From positions 1,641,001 through 1,705,000 of the forward strand of contig OX030957.1 in assembly GCA_943735955.1 (NCBI GenBank): a stretch of DNA of 64,000 nt, written 5' to 3'. The position numbers were made by a program, and so were the translations under genes. This document shows positions 1 through 43,156 of this stretch, piece by piece. Each line of letters starts with the position of its first letter. Position 1 is the stretch's first letter. This DNA comes from Piscicola geometra (Eukaryota > Annelida > Clitellata > Hirudinida > Piscicolidae). The notes below the pieces were generated by a model. The model was given only the letters and a program-made list of their open reading frames with translations, made no database searches and was not told the DNA's origin.

Positions 1-2669
1 TTATGTTTATAAATTTTTATATTTAAGAAATATTCTTTATGCATAAATGTTTTTTCTTTTTGAACAAAAAAAGTATACACGATTTCTTATTTTAGTTTTT
101 TAATTTTAGATTTAACAGATGAATTAGTATTAAATTATAAATATCCATAGAAAGTTTGAAAAATAAATAATTGCAAAATATGTTAAGCGTCAAAATAGTT
201 CTGAACTAAAACATTGATAATTTGAAAAGTAAACAAGTTTCAAAGCTTGATTTTGGTTTTCGGAAAAAGCGATTTTGAAAAAGTATCAACTATGCGTCAC
301 CGTGTCACCGTGCATTACTTCCAACATTGTTGATAGAAACTCTTAAAAAAGATATTTGTTTTTTTTATTTATTATTTTTAACCACTTTTTTAAAAGTCTA
401 AAAAACAAAAAATGCATTAATTAAGTACTCAATATACCTAAATAATTGCTTTACTTTAAACAGCAATACAAGTTCTACTTGTGAAACTTATCTTGCATGC
501 AGATAAACTTAGATGTAGTCAAATATTTGTTCATTTCCAAGTTGAAAAGATAAGGGTTTTGAGATATTTTTGTTTCGAGAAAAAGCCTTTTTATGCGTAT
601 AAATAAAAGATGTTTGGGCGTACAAGATTCATAAAATGAATGCACGAATAAAATAAAATAGCAAAATAAAACTTTCTGTTTGAAAAAGTGGACTTTTTTA
701 TTAAAAAACAAGGATATTGGAAAATAAATCAACTTTTTTGTGTTTTCTTTTTGGAAATCGAAAAATTGAAAAGTCCACAGCATCACTTATATTGTCATAA
801 TTCTGTGAAAAATGTTCTAATTCTTTAACGATTAAAAATTATAAGTAATAAAATAAATAAAACCTAATAAATCTTAAATTAAGAACCATAAACAACTTTA
901 AATAGAAAATTGAAAATTGTTTTCAAGATAAAAACATGGAAAGGGTTGAAAGAGTTAAACAATCAAATAGAGTAGGGGATATTTTAAAAATATGTTTGTA
1001 ATCTTATGTATTGTATTTAGATCTAATATTAAAACTAATTAATTAATTAATATTCATAATTTTGCATATTTATAATTTTTATACCAAAGGATGATAGAAA
1101 ATTTTATTTTTAAAGTTAGGCACAATAACTAGAATCGGCTAGAAAGAAGATTAACTGGAAATAGCATATATTGTAAAGAGACCATAATGCAAAAGTTCAT
1201 TCATGACTTCATGCAGGAAGTAATAAACAAATTAACTACGCGGTTCAGACACACCTAGCAGAAGCTTACGACAAAATGGTTATGCTACTTTATTTTAATT
1301 TGCGCCATTGCCTCTGTGACTCGTGCCACCATTATGATCTCACACACGAGTTAGTCGACTCAATGTAGTATTTTAGTTGAAGGAAGAAACAAAGATTCGG
1401 ATAGAAGAAATCTTATCAGTCTTATGAATATGAAACTTCATGAAATTTGAACATAACCAAAATCCAGATTTTGCTGCTGTATTGCATAAAATTTCTTTTC
1501 ATTAAAACTTTTTTTTCAACTTTGTCATTAGGATTTTAAAAGTCAGTAACCCGAAGCTATTATACACCCCTCACTATATATTTAAAAACTTTGGCTTTTC
1601 AAATGGAATGAGTGTTATAGAAACATTAATACTAGATTAAGTTAAACAGATCTCAATGAAATTAGAGAAAATAGGAAGTGAGCATCATACATTCTTTTGA
1701 GTGTTTACCTTTCAGCTAAGTCTTTTTTGATTTTTGTCTGATTTGTTAAAATGTGTTTGAAATAAATAAACATGATTTTGAAGTTCTGTTTGCCTTTTCT
1801 ATTATCTTTTAGAAATGCTTATCCGTTTTATATTTTATATTAGAAGCAATAATAAACAATATTGAGATAAACCATATGTAAATTTGAGAAGATAAGGGAG
1901 TTGGAAAAAATAAACGATTTAAAAAGTTGGTTTTAATTACTAAAAGTTTGCCAAATAAAATTTTAATTTGATAAAATGTTTTTTCACATATTGGTTTTTA
2001 ATTTTATTTATTTAAACACAGCTTGTTCCAAATTTCAATTGTTGAGGTTCATTTCATTCTCTTTTGATTACATTAAAAAGCGTCTGTTTTTGACAGTTTA
2101 AATTACTTTTTTAGATGGAAAAAATTACTGCTGCATTTGTTTTGAAAAAAATAAAATATTTTTTTAATTATAATAAAAATAAAAATTTGAAATTTATTTT
2201 ATAACATCATTGGTTCTGCATCCAAGGTGTTGCAGGGTACATCAATTGAAATGAATTCAGCTAAAGAACTATAACTATTACTCAATTAAATTCTTAACTT
2301 AATACCAATCTCTTGATATTTGCTTCCAGCTTTTAGGGGGAATTATTGTTGCTGATGTCACTGAAAAGTGCGATCAAGGCAAGCTTAAACGTTCTCATGA
2401 ATCACCAAACATGCTGATGCGAGAGCAACCGATGAGCGAACACAAGTTAAAGACCCAAAAGGGTGTTTCGATGCGGTCAATATAAGCAGGCTGTCAAAGA
2501 TTGATACGACTTGACTTTATACGAGATCCATCAGCCAATCGATGTGAGAGAGTGGATGCTTGTCTTCAAACTCTAAAGTTATGCAGAAAAGTCTCTGAAC
2601 ATTTAGAGACGCGTAAATTATCGTTTAGAAAGATATCAAACGTTGAGAAGTGCATGCAAAAGACGGAAC
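1..2669. other. AT-rich intron DNA, left edge
   Basis: This stretch lies downstream (minus strand) of the second exon of the ligand-gated channel and is probably intron. I searched the minus strand for the next expected exon of that family, which begins the first beta strands of the ligand-binding domain, and did not find it. Open frames here are short and AT-rich and show no family pattern. Confidence 0.4.
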
Positions 2670-4668
2670 CTTTGTAGTTCGGCCTCAGTCGTTTGTCGTA
2701 GCCCTTCATCAACGACTCGATCAGCCTCGAGACGTTGCCACTCTCTCCCGAAAAGTACTTCTCCTGAGAGGGCGAAGGAAGGGGAGCCAGAGGAGGGTAG
2801 GAAAACGATGAGTGTTCAGGTGATGATGGAGAAGATGGAGAAGAAGTTGGAAGAATAATGATCGGTCGATCGCTGCTGAATGACCTGTTGGAATGACACG
2901 TTTGAGGCTGAAGGTTGCAATCGAATTTAACTAAATTAATTTTTTTATTAAAAAAATTCTGCATCTAACGTGTTAGTGTTGCTAAGTTGAAAGCTTGTTA
3001 TTTCTCAATGCCACCCTAAAAATATCAATTTGTGGCTTTTTTATATAATTGATTCTGAAAATTCACTCCTTCCATGAAAAGCGTATTGTCTCAAGAATTT
3101 TGTTGAAGCTTTAAACTAAGACCCCAGTGTGATACTTTCTGGAAAAGCCCTTTCACAAATCTAGTTTAGAAGCCCTGAAATGTATGTTTTTTTAAATTTC
3201 TTTATGATCAATATTTTTCCATTTCGATTAACTTGCTTTACAGTTGAAAATATTGATATAATATAAATTGATTAATTAAATATATTCTATGAATTTGTAT
3301 ATATATATTTCAAACTCTTTTGAGAGAATTTTTTTTGCACTAATTAATTTAAAACGGATATTTTTGAAAGTTTGAAGTCTAAAAAGTTATTAGCACCCAA
3401 AATTCATTAATAAATTATGATTGGATTTCTAATTCTTAATAAATATAATATAATAAAATTTTAAAGTGGTTTAAAAGGTTATTTTCAATTAACTTTTTTA
3501 CATAGAATTTTTTATAGTGATTATATATTAATAATTCCATTTTAAAACATCCAATTGAATTTATTTCAGTCATAAGGAAAGAGAAAAATGTATTTTCCAA
3601 TAAATATATTTATCGATCAAAAAGAAATGAAGCCAAGTATTTTTATTCCTTATTTATTAAGCATTAAAACATAAAATTAGATGCAGATAGTGTACTGTTT
3701 CAAGTTAAATTTTACATTTTTCTTTTTTTACTTTTCTAAATTTCAAACTTTATACATTTTTATACAATATTTATTTTAACAATTCAAGATCTAGTATTAA
3801 CGCCATGAATTATTTGAATTTTTTTATTATTTTTTTCGGTTTAGTTGGTTTAGGAAGTCAAACCACGCCAGGTCCTTTGACCTCTTAAAAATATGGATGA
3901 TGAAAATATTAATGAGTGTTGCTTTCTTATATGATGTCTCTTGAAGTACATCCATTGTCACCAACTTAAAATATTTCGTTTTTTTTTTTAAATTCTCAAC
4001 AAGCGTTAGAATAATTTCTCTAAGTCCTTCAAACTCTCTCTCTTGCGTTCCTCTTAAAGAGTGACAAATTGCTTTCGCTTAATTGTTTTTGTGCACGTTT
4101 ATTCCAACTCGAAAATTAATATTTTCATTGTTTCAGCAAGTTCACGTAAATTGTATATCTATTCACATTTTAAAATATTGGTTTTCATTTAAATAAGAAA
4201 TTATTTTAAAAAAGCAATTTTCATTGTTATTGAAATACATTTAATAAACTAGAAAATTTACTTTTTTTTATTTATTGAAAGCAATGAAAATCAATATTTC
4301 AGCTCAAATTGAATTGAAAAAAGTGTATCAAGCACCCCTCTACCACACTAAAACATTGGAACTCACTTTTCATCCTCCTCCTCTCCAGAAATATCATTGC
4401 TTCCCGCTTCAGGATCGTGTCTTTGTCTCTCAGGATGATAACTCTCATGCTGGTGCGCTCGTCCATGGCTGCCATTGTCGACTGCGTATCCTACATCAGC
4501 GGGGGGGTGGCCATTTTTTGGAGATGTCTGGGAAGCTGCATGGTTTCTCTTTAGACCTGTCTGCGCCATTCCTCCAGAGCGGCTTTGTGTCGTAGCGACC
4601 AGAAGGCATTGCACTGTCGCCAACACCACCAACAACCTTCCCCACACCCCATGTCTTTTAAGGCCCAT
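2670..4668 (-). CDS. Cys-loop ligand-gated ion channel, first two coding exons (partial)
   Basis: Two exons are seen: 4,668-4,367 and 2,884-2,670. Exon 1 starts with ATG at 4,668 and encodes a signal peptide with the hydrophobic core LLVVLATVQCLLVA, then a polar His/Glu-rich stretch ending GEEEDEK. The donor GTGAGT and the acceptor CCAACAG join it in frame to exon 2. Exon 2 encodes a Ser/Pro-rich linker, then a helix and the family motif GYDKRLRPNY at the start of the ligand-binding domain. That motif is typical of GABA-A/glycine-type anion channels and their invertebrate relatives. The donor after the motif (GTTCCG) is weak. The remaining exons, with the Cys loop and four membrane helices, must lie left of the window. 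The linker between signal peptide and motif is unusually long. Ligand and ion preference cannot be told from this part. Confidence 0.75.
2885..4366 (-). other. Intron 1 of the ligand-gated channel gene
   Basis: AT-rich DNA with no recognisable coding exon on either strand. It is bounded by a GTGAGT donor and a CCAACAG acceptor on the minus strand. Confidence 0.55.
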
Positions 4669-4755
4669 TTCAGATACTTTTGCTATCATTGGTGAGGTTT
4701 TGAGCAATAAAATGAAATGTCAACTTTTATTCGTTTAAGTATTGTCGAAAAGGTT

Positions 4756-4842
4756 TGATGATGACGATGATGATGACGATGATATGACGATGATGATGAC
4801 AATGATAATGATAATGATGATGATGATGGTGATGATGATGAC
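4756..4842. repeat. GAT/ATG-rich trinucleotide repeat
   Basis: An imperfect GATGAT/GACGAT tract lies just upstream of the channel gene's first coding exon, within the likely promoter or 5' leader. Confidence 0.85.
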
Positions 4843-7800
4843 CTTTAAACTATGTAAAATCATTTAAAAACTAATTTTAACCTTTGATTTGTAACATCAA
4901 ACCAAAACTGATCAAAAGAACAAGTAATTCTTTCAAATAATCAAAGATCGTAGCGGTGATTACGAAAAAGGAAATAAAGTTAAAATCTCGTAAGTATTAA
5001 AAAAATATTGCCATAGTGGACAAAAAATGTGTGGAGACCTTCCAAGCAGAATTCAAAACTCATCGGCCTAATCAGACAAACATCCTTTCAATGAGAATAT
5101 GAATATTTGTTTTAAAATCTGAAATCATTAAGTTTGAATGCGAATCCCAGGTAAATTTTGGCAAAATATGTCTTCTTACTTTCCAATTTATGAGTATAGC
5201 ACCAGCTCCAATTGAAGCTGCATTACGAGTGCGATTGTCGCATAAGTCTTCATGAATAAAGACATTAGTCGCTTGAATAGTTAATTAGAAGCATTTGAAA
5301 AAATAATCTTTTAGAAAAAGAATGTTAAATAACGAAAGTTGATTCATGGATGGCTGAACGTAAGAATTTTAAAGTTGTTTTGAATTTAAGAGTTAAAACG
5401 AGCCGTACAAAACGCATGATAGAATCGCAATGTCAAATGAGACTGTAAATTTCTATGCCGTTATCGTTCAAATCTTTACATATGCATTTTCGTGATTTAT
5501 TTTCAGCCATTAAGCTCTCCAATCTACTTTTTTGATGGCTTAGCAAAACTATTTTTAAAAAAATTACAAAAGGTTTTCTTTAAAACTACATGTATTAACA
5601 CGTCCATGTATAAGTGCCTGACACTCTTCGTTTGATTACCAAAAACAAGAAAATAGAATGAAAGAAATTAAAACAAGACGATTTTGTAGAAAAAGGAAAT
5701 CAGTCTATTATTTATTAGTTCGTAAAACTGCGTTGTTGAAAAGCTTTGTTTTGCACTTGAATAATGAGGTAAAATAAATGAGCAAATGCTTTTCAATTGC
5801 TTGGCAGTGCGCATAAGACTTTCGCTTGCTTCAGCATGCAAGTAATGTGAATCGAGATCACAAGTTGCCTATACCGCAGAACTCAATCTGTTGGGAGCGT
5901 AAGCTTTCAAAGGTACAGTTTATAGATGAATAAGTGCGCTTTGTACATGGTGTTTTACGATAATTTTATAGTAAAATAACTATAATAAGTTTCAGTGGAA
6001 AGAGTAATAAAGGGTTTCCAAAAAGACACCTTCAGATTTACATTTTTTAATTAATTTTTTTAAATTCATAATGGAAAAGTAGAATACATTTTATTTCTTG
6101 TTTAAAAAGCTTTAAAAAATTTTTTTTAACATAAAATCTAAAGGCACAAATTAGAAAATCCGTTGAAAGGCGTTGAGTCTAGATGCCCCTAGAGCTTTAA
6201 AGCTAGGTTTATAGCCATAAGATAAAAATGGATTACAAAGACACTTTCAGACAAAAGTTAAAAATAAATAAATAAAATAATTTAATTTGTTTCATTATTA
6301 GAAAACATCAAAGGTAAAAGTGCATGCGATCAAGTGCACCGACGCCATATTTATGAGTTTTCATGAAAATTCTTAATAAAAGTTTTCTGTTTTTGTGTTT
6401 GATAAGAAAATCAAATAGCAAGTTTTTTGATTTATAATTTTATCAAATAGACTGGCGCAAATTAAGTGTACACTAGGACTACGATATTCTTGCAGTCTTG
6501 TATGACCTCTGTCCTACAAGATGAGTTTTTATGTATGCAAAAAAAACTGAAGTAAACATTTATTTATGATTTTAAAAAAATATTTTCCAAGACGTCAAAA
6601 AACTGTTTTGGAAATATGACGATCGTAAACTTTGAATACTTTTCAATGTATATATACAATATATTATAAAAACAATTAAAAAAAGAAATAGAATAATATA
6701 ATAACAATACAAAAGTAACATATTTTTCTACAGCGTTAAGTTTTTCTACAAGCGCTTTATTTTTAAATATTGTTTTACGTTATTTAAATATAAAAATTCT
6801 CTCATAGATAATTTGAGACTAAACACACTCAAGACTGGCAGACTAAGGAACGCGGAAACATATGCACAAACCAAAGATCAAACATTCACACCAAACAAAT
6901 AAAGAAATATAATTTTGTCGTTTCTATAGTACCGCACTTTAACAAATTATTTTCATCTGTATTCTGGGTAAGGTTTTTTCAAAAGAAAAGCAAAACATAA
7001 TTATTTTTGCACATCGTGTAGAACTAGGGCCGTGCTAAATTTATAAAAAATTGAAAATGTTATAATTCTAGTGAACACAGTTTTCAAATAAAGAAGCAAT
7101 TTCTTTTCTTATTTTTTTTGACGTTGTAGTTTTTATAAGCAATTGGAGTGGGAGAAAACGATTTAAAAGCAGACTTCGTGTGATTTCTGACTTGAAAACA
7201 GCTGGCGCTCTGTACTATTGCTTTTTCATTGTTTTAAACAAAATCCAAAGTTTATGTATGCCTCCTATATAATTCTCTCACAAGTCTTATTTTAATAACA
7301 TACCTCTTTATCTTTTAATTTGTTGTTATACTAAAAAGCTTCATAAACTGTAATGTTATGACGTATTAGATTTACAGGCAGATGGGCTGATTGCATGGAT
7401 CGGAAAAGTTAATAGCTTGGAATTCGTATTGCTCATTTGCTCTTAAAACACATAATGGAAAGCTTCAACATAATGCAACACACAAGAAAGAAAATAATAG
7501 TTACATAATAGTCTAATTATAAAAGTCTAATAATAAATGTTTTATGTCCCTCACCTTTTGCTTTAAAACACGAAGATTATTTACTATGTTTAAAAACTGT
7601 TAGACTTTGTAAAATGTAAAATTACCTTTATTATTAGAAAAATTTGTTTCTACATTCTTTGAAAATGTGTGTAGAAATTCTATTTATTCGAAAAACTCAC
7701 TTAACAAATTGGTCCAGATTTTTTCAAATTTGTAAAACAATAACTTTTTACCATTTATTAATTTAACATTTTGTTACCAAGTAAACAAGAAAAGTAATTA

Positions 7801-9595
7801 ACTGACTGTTGTAGCACCATTTACAAACTATTTCAAGGGTGTTTTTTGTCAATACAGCGACGTTTTCCTTCAGAAGGATCTTTATCTTCCATCAGACAGC
7901 AACAACTCAATAAAAGCAATAAATTATCTTCACAACATTTAGTTGCTTATTAGAATGTCTAAAAATTAAACTTCTATTACACTCTACAAGTATTACTTTT
8001 ATTAAATAGAAATAAATGCACATAAAATACAATGTGCTTATTCTTTTGTTACCAAAACAAGCCGATTGGACAACTGCTGATGTCATATATTGGACTTGTG
8101 GCCATTCATACTCCTCTTGCGCTTCTGAAAAATGCTTCGTATGCGTGCCGTTCTATGGAGACAAACGAGAAAGAGTAAAAGAAGAGAAGAACCAGTGGTC
8201 GAGACGCACCTAGTGTGACAGATGCTTTCCTTTCTTGTATGAAGTGCATCAGCGTAATTGTTTCAGATTGACAGTATCAAACAATTATTTATCCATCGAA
8301 ACAACCACAGCATCAAACAACTCGCTAGCCTCCCCTATCTGTCCGATACATTCAAGACTATAATAATTCAAGTGACTAAATGATCCCTGTCCAAAGAAGT
8401 GTGGCACGTTCTGCTTCAAAAAAAAATTTAAAAAAAGTTTCTATGCAGTGGACGCGAGCATGAGTGAACGCTTGTGACTTTGCAGTGGCATGCGATTACA
8501 CACGATGATTCCTTTGCTTCTTTGTGGAGCAATTTCAAGTCCAAAGGCATTTCTGCAGTGAGCTCAGCCAGAAGAAGAAATGTAGCAGGGGTATAGAGGG
8601 GATTAGTGTCCTGGTGTTGCTGCAATCAGTCTGAAGGACGAGTGGGCGTGCTGGTGTACTATGAATTCCAAAATAAAATCAATCGTTCCGTTTATTTCTA
8701 GAATATAGTTTAATGTGTTAGATCAATCAAGCAAACTATATAAATTAGATGGTATAAAGGTCTATAAAAGCTAACGATAATTCCATAGGCACGTATTGCA
8801 TAAAGTGCGCTGTTTAAAAAGATTAAATATCAATCAAATAGAATTCAAACAAGTTGTAAATCAATGAATCGTCTTCTTTACAATTCATTAGAACGAAATT
8901 AATTCAATTTACTAAGTGAGCTTTGAAACCGAATTCAAATTTTAACAGATTTATAAATCTTTCACAAACGATAACTAAATGATTAAACCGAGTTCAAGCT
9001 AGCCAGTATTGAAGCATTTGGTCTCTAACTTAAACATAACTTTGATTATTTGAATTTGATTAATGTTTCATTTGTTTTTTTAAATAAATAAAATGTCTAA
9101 TAATAATAATAATAATTTTAAAAACATGATAAGCACCAACAATGAAACTTTTAAAAAAGTAAAAGCCAACATCAACTGAAGCTTACACTCCAGTGAATGC
9201 AGCTTACTTTACAAACTATGCCAGTTTGAAGTGAAAGATGCTAACGAAGCGAAATACATTATATAAATAAAGTTAAATTTAAAAATGTATATTTAAAAAA
9301 TTAAAAAAATCACAAAAAGATGTAAGAGTACCTTAGATAGCAATCAATCGTTTTTTGCATTAAAAAAGTCTTCGTCATCGTCACTTACACATACAAAAGT
9401 TTCACTAAGTTCTTACACAGACCGAAGCAAAGGCTCGGATAACTTAATCATTCACTATGTCTAGGATCTAGCCATAAAAACTTGCGAAAAAATAGATACG
9501 TTATATAAAAACATACAATTGTGAATATATTTGTCTAAAAGTAGTAGTGGTAGAACGGATGGACGGACGGACGAGCGGGCTTGGGCGGGTGAGGC
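4843..9595. other. Intergenic AT-rich region
   Basis: This separates the 5' end of the channel gene from the 3' end of filamin (both minus strand). Several open frames of 60-90 codons occur, but none shows family pattern, codon bias or credible splice links. One copy of the motif GTACATGGTGTTTTACGA, similar to the ends of the small elements at 58,664 and 62,371, lies near 5,942. The filamin 3' untranslated region should occupy the right end; I could not place its poly(A) signal firmly. Confidence 0.5.
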
Positions 9596-39847
<30,252 letters not shown>

Positions 39848-39946
39848 TTTATTTGATGTCGTACTAATCAAAGAATGTAATAGTAAATAACTTTAAAGCG
39901 CAGAGATGTTGAAGGACTGTCGAAAAAGAGAAGTTTGGTGAATAGC

Positions 39947-39956
39947 GTTTAAATAG
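39947..39956 (-). promoter_or_regulatory. Candidate TATA-like box for full-length filamin
   Basis: The minus strand reads CTATTTAAAC about 100 bases upstream of the long-form ATG at 39,847. The spacing suits a short 5' leader. No further promoter element is claimed. Confidence 0.35.
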
Positions 39957-41258
39957 GCCACCTGAGCCACTCACCGTTTCATGCTCATACTTTAACCGTC
40001 ATCATATATGTAGCCGTGTGCTATATGCCGGTATAATGCAAACTCAGCATTTAGCTGATGGGACCTTTAAATTGATAGTTAGTGTAGAAGGGATGTGACT
40101 AAATAATGTTAGAAATCTGTATGTGTTAATAATGTTTCTGTGAAACCAAATTCGTATAAAAATATAAAATTATGGTTATTTTTCTAATATGTGACAAATT
40201 AAACAGATTTTCAATAAAATAACAAAGTTCAATTAATTTATTTGGTTTTCACTTCATTGAAACTTGAACCATACACCACTAATAAAGTTTTTGTTTTTTC
40301 AAACCAAATTAAGTCAATGACAATTTTTCTGTGACAAAAAGCTTACAATGACGAGACTTATCCACAAGAAGACACAAGCCCGATTTGCATTTCTATACCC
40401 AGTCCCATTCTTAAAACTCTTAGGCTAAGAGGCTTATTAACAAGGGAGCAATTATTGCTAAGACCATATTCCCCATTGGATTCTTAGTTGCATTGACTGT
40501 GATATCTCTCAATAGTAGACGATAGTCATTTGTTATTGAAAACAAGTCATAAATTAGCTTAAAAGTATTATCTTTTTTTACAAGTGTTTGGAATATAATT
40601 CAAAATTGAAATCTTTTCTCGTAGCCCAAGTGCGTGTTTAATGAGAATCCGCAAAACGTGTAATGAAAGATGCTGTTAGGCCGTCTCTTTAGGAGTATAG
40701 CTACCCCAAAAACTCCTGGTAGTCAGTGGTTCGTTGTAGATTTACCTAACTAGACGTAGAATGAGTATTATTAACCAATTAATTAATTGGTGTTTCCTAA
40801 CGGGAGAAGCATCAATTAAAAGATGAATCACATACAAATTCATGGATCTTTTATCCTTCATAAACATAGTGAACTTTACGCTATTTTGCGTGAACGTCAC
40901 CACATATTTATTGTGTGACACTGTGACGTGAATGAAATGAAGGCTGATAGTTTCTTCACGAGGGACTACTCATCAGATGAATATGTGAGTGAACAAACAT
41001 TTCAAGAATGCAAAAGATGCTCCTCAACATGTGTGAGATGTGGCATGCAATCTATGTGATGCTTCGAAGCTGCATCTTCTTGTGGTCTATAAATATAAAC
41101 TAATCACTAATAGTAATTATGATAAATGAATTATTTCAACAACAACAAACTGAACACAAATTGAAATTATAAACCAGTAAATTATGAAAATAATGTTTAA
41201 AATATACTTAAAAAAATATTAATTTAAAAAATAATAATCTTTTTAAAATTAAAGCATT
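39957..41258. other. Intergenic region between filamin and TMEM18
   Basis: AT-rich DNA upstream of filamin and downstream of TMEM18 (both minus strand). No coding exon, RNA gene or repeat array is recognised. It should hold the distal filamin promoter and the TMEM18 3' untranslated region. Confidence 0.5.
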
Positions 41259-42801
41259 TTAGTTTGTTTTTTTGTGGGCCTGCATGAGCTCCTTTTTTTT
41301 GACATTGATCAAGAGGCCAGCAGATGAAACGACCCAAGAGACCTGAAAAGAACATAACATGAGATTTTAATAGTAATTAGAATCAAACTAAATGGTGGTA
41401 AGCTTGTGTAATCTAGGAATATTAAATTATTAATAAAGATACTATTTTTGAGTAAACATCATATAGATAAACTTCAAAAATATTTAAATATTAATATATA
41501 AAAAATGCCTTTAGTCAAATGAACTATATTAATATATTATTATATAAATAATTTAAATTAGAAGTGTGTTTCATAAATGGCATTGTTTCCTGAAACGAAC
41601 GACAATGGCTGAAGAGAGGACGAGGAGGGGAGAGGAGAAGAAGATGGAGATGAACATGCCGTGGGAGTCAAAGTATCCATGCTTGCTAAACAGTCTGGTG
41701 AGCGTTTACTATTTTTTCAAATAAACTATTTTCTTTATGATTCTTATCCTTACCATAAATATGATAACATTGTGAATAAAATAAAAAATCGAACAAGTAT
41801 TATTTACTATAATAAATATTTATATTTTGAATATAAATAAGTTAATCTGTCAAAAGAATAAATTTTTGAGGCTTGACTACATCAATGATTTGAAAAGAAC
41901 CTGTAGTTCAAAGATGCCCACTTGTTTATCCATTCAGAAAAGTAAACAGGCATCACTGCAGCGTAAATGCAATAAGAAGTGATCAAATGAAACTTTAATT
42001 AATGAATTAATTAAAACATTTAAATTAATTTATGAATCAAATCTGTTATTAATGCTAACGGAATGAGAAGAAGAGTAGTATCTGGAGGTTTGATTTCTTG
42101 AAGTAGATGGATAGGAAAGTGACAACAAAGCAAGCTGAAATGAACAGCAGATACACCTTGCAGCAAGTTTCTGTCCAATCAACCTAATGATTATTTTATA
42201 ATTAAATACAAATAAAAATACAATACTATTTTTATTGAATTTGACATGCATGGCAAAAATTTTAATTAGCAACAAGAATATCATAGGAATACAATATTGA
42301 AACTTTTAAAAATATTTTAAATATATAAAATATAATTTTTTAAAACCCTTCCATTTAAACAAGATTTTAAAGATGTAATAAAAAAACTCTTAACATTTAA
42401 TCAAGATCAATTTGAATTAGACATTATACCTGCATAATGCAACACTATTTTTTATTATTCTCTTAGTTGCAAATTTTTTCAAAAAGAATAAAATTAATTA
42501 TAATAATAAAGTGCCTTGGATAGCAAGATACTGAGAAACCCAGGCACAAATGGGTGACTTGGGTAGCTGAGTGGTGAGAGTGTAACGACTCTCGACTTGA
42601 CCAATGGTCAATATGCTTAGGTTTGAGTACAACCGATGCCCTAGTAACCCATAGATGCGTATTGAAAATTTAATAGCTTAAGTGGTTTTGGAGCCCGCTG
42701 GGGTTATACGCCCTATATTAATTCTCGTCATTATTAATATTATTAATGGGTTTCCTCACTCCGTGTAAAAGATCCACGAATCGGAAAGTTTCTTGCTTCA
42801 T
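41259..42801 (-). CDS. TMEM18: TMEM18, nuclear-envelope membrane protein
   Basis: Five small exons, too short to stand out as open frames: 42801-42760, 42183-42060, 41955-41901, 41694-41601, 41342-41259. All phases agree and give 132 residues; human TMEM18 has 140. Exon 2 starts VDWTE, like the conserved TDWTEPW. Exons 3-4 read [20 protein letters not shown] and [20 protein letters not shown], close to the human AEYINEAAAMNWRLFSK and YFDSRGMFISIVFSAPLL. The last exon ends in a Lys-rich tail, also as in the family. Membrane helices are visible in exons 2 and 4 and at the start of exon 5. The first exon ([14 protein letters not shown]) is the least certain part. The protein sits in the nuclear membrane, and the human locus is linked to body mass. 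Confidence 0.85.
42552..42752 (+). mobile_element. tRNA-derived SINE-like element
   Basis: The sequence carries a polymerase III A box (TAGCTGAGTGG at 42,564) and a B box (GGTTTGAGTAC at 42,620). Between them is a possible long variable arm (TTGACCAATGGTCAA), as in Leu/Ser tRNAs. It is followed by a non-tRNA body and an AT-rich tail of TTATTAATA words. It lies in the first intron of TMEM18, on the opposite strand. The tRNA fold is degraded, so it is a retroposon and not a working tRNA gene. Confidence 0.6.
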
Positions 42802-43156
42802 CTTCTAAATATAGAATACGCTGATTGAATTTTTAAAAGTACACAAAAGTACTAAAATTACCTTTTTTAAAATTTATTGTTCAAATAGAATTTAAAATTG
42901 CAAAATAAATTGTAAATTAATAAATAAATTTTTAAAATTTACTTGTAACAATTTTATAAATTATAAAGTAAATAAATACATGAATTATATAATTACTAAT
43001 AAAAATGTCGCACATCACTTCCTGGATTCCTACGGAGTCAATGCACTTTTTAGTTTTTTATCTTGTTTATTGATACGATTAAAATTTAATTATTAAATTA
43101 TAAATCGCGTCTCTTAAAGGAAAATTACTACAACAATTTTTAATATAAATCTGAAA
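42802..43156. promoter_or_regulatory. Shared upstream region of TMEM18 and the TMEM121-like gene
   Basis: About 355 AT-rich bases separate the two divergent start codons. If the TMEM18 first exon is right, this is a bidirectional promoter. I see no convincing TATA or other box. Confidence 0.4.

Noticed and set aside
475..786. 103-codon Phe/Lys-rich minus-strand frame
   Set aside because: Composition is that of AT-rich non-coding DNA and it does not resemble the channel family whose intron it lies in.
4275..4738. Plus-strand frames opposite the channel's first exon
   Set aside because: They are shadows of the minus-strand signal-peptide exon, which splices in phase to the GYDKRLRPNY exon.
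8016..8625. Two 65-codon frames in the intergenic region
   Set aside because: No motif, no signal peptide and no credible splice context; compatible with chance.
42552..42640. Functional tRNA gene
   Set aside because: A and B boxes are present, but the acceptor stem does not pair convincingly and a non-tRNA body follows, so a SINE is more likely.
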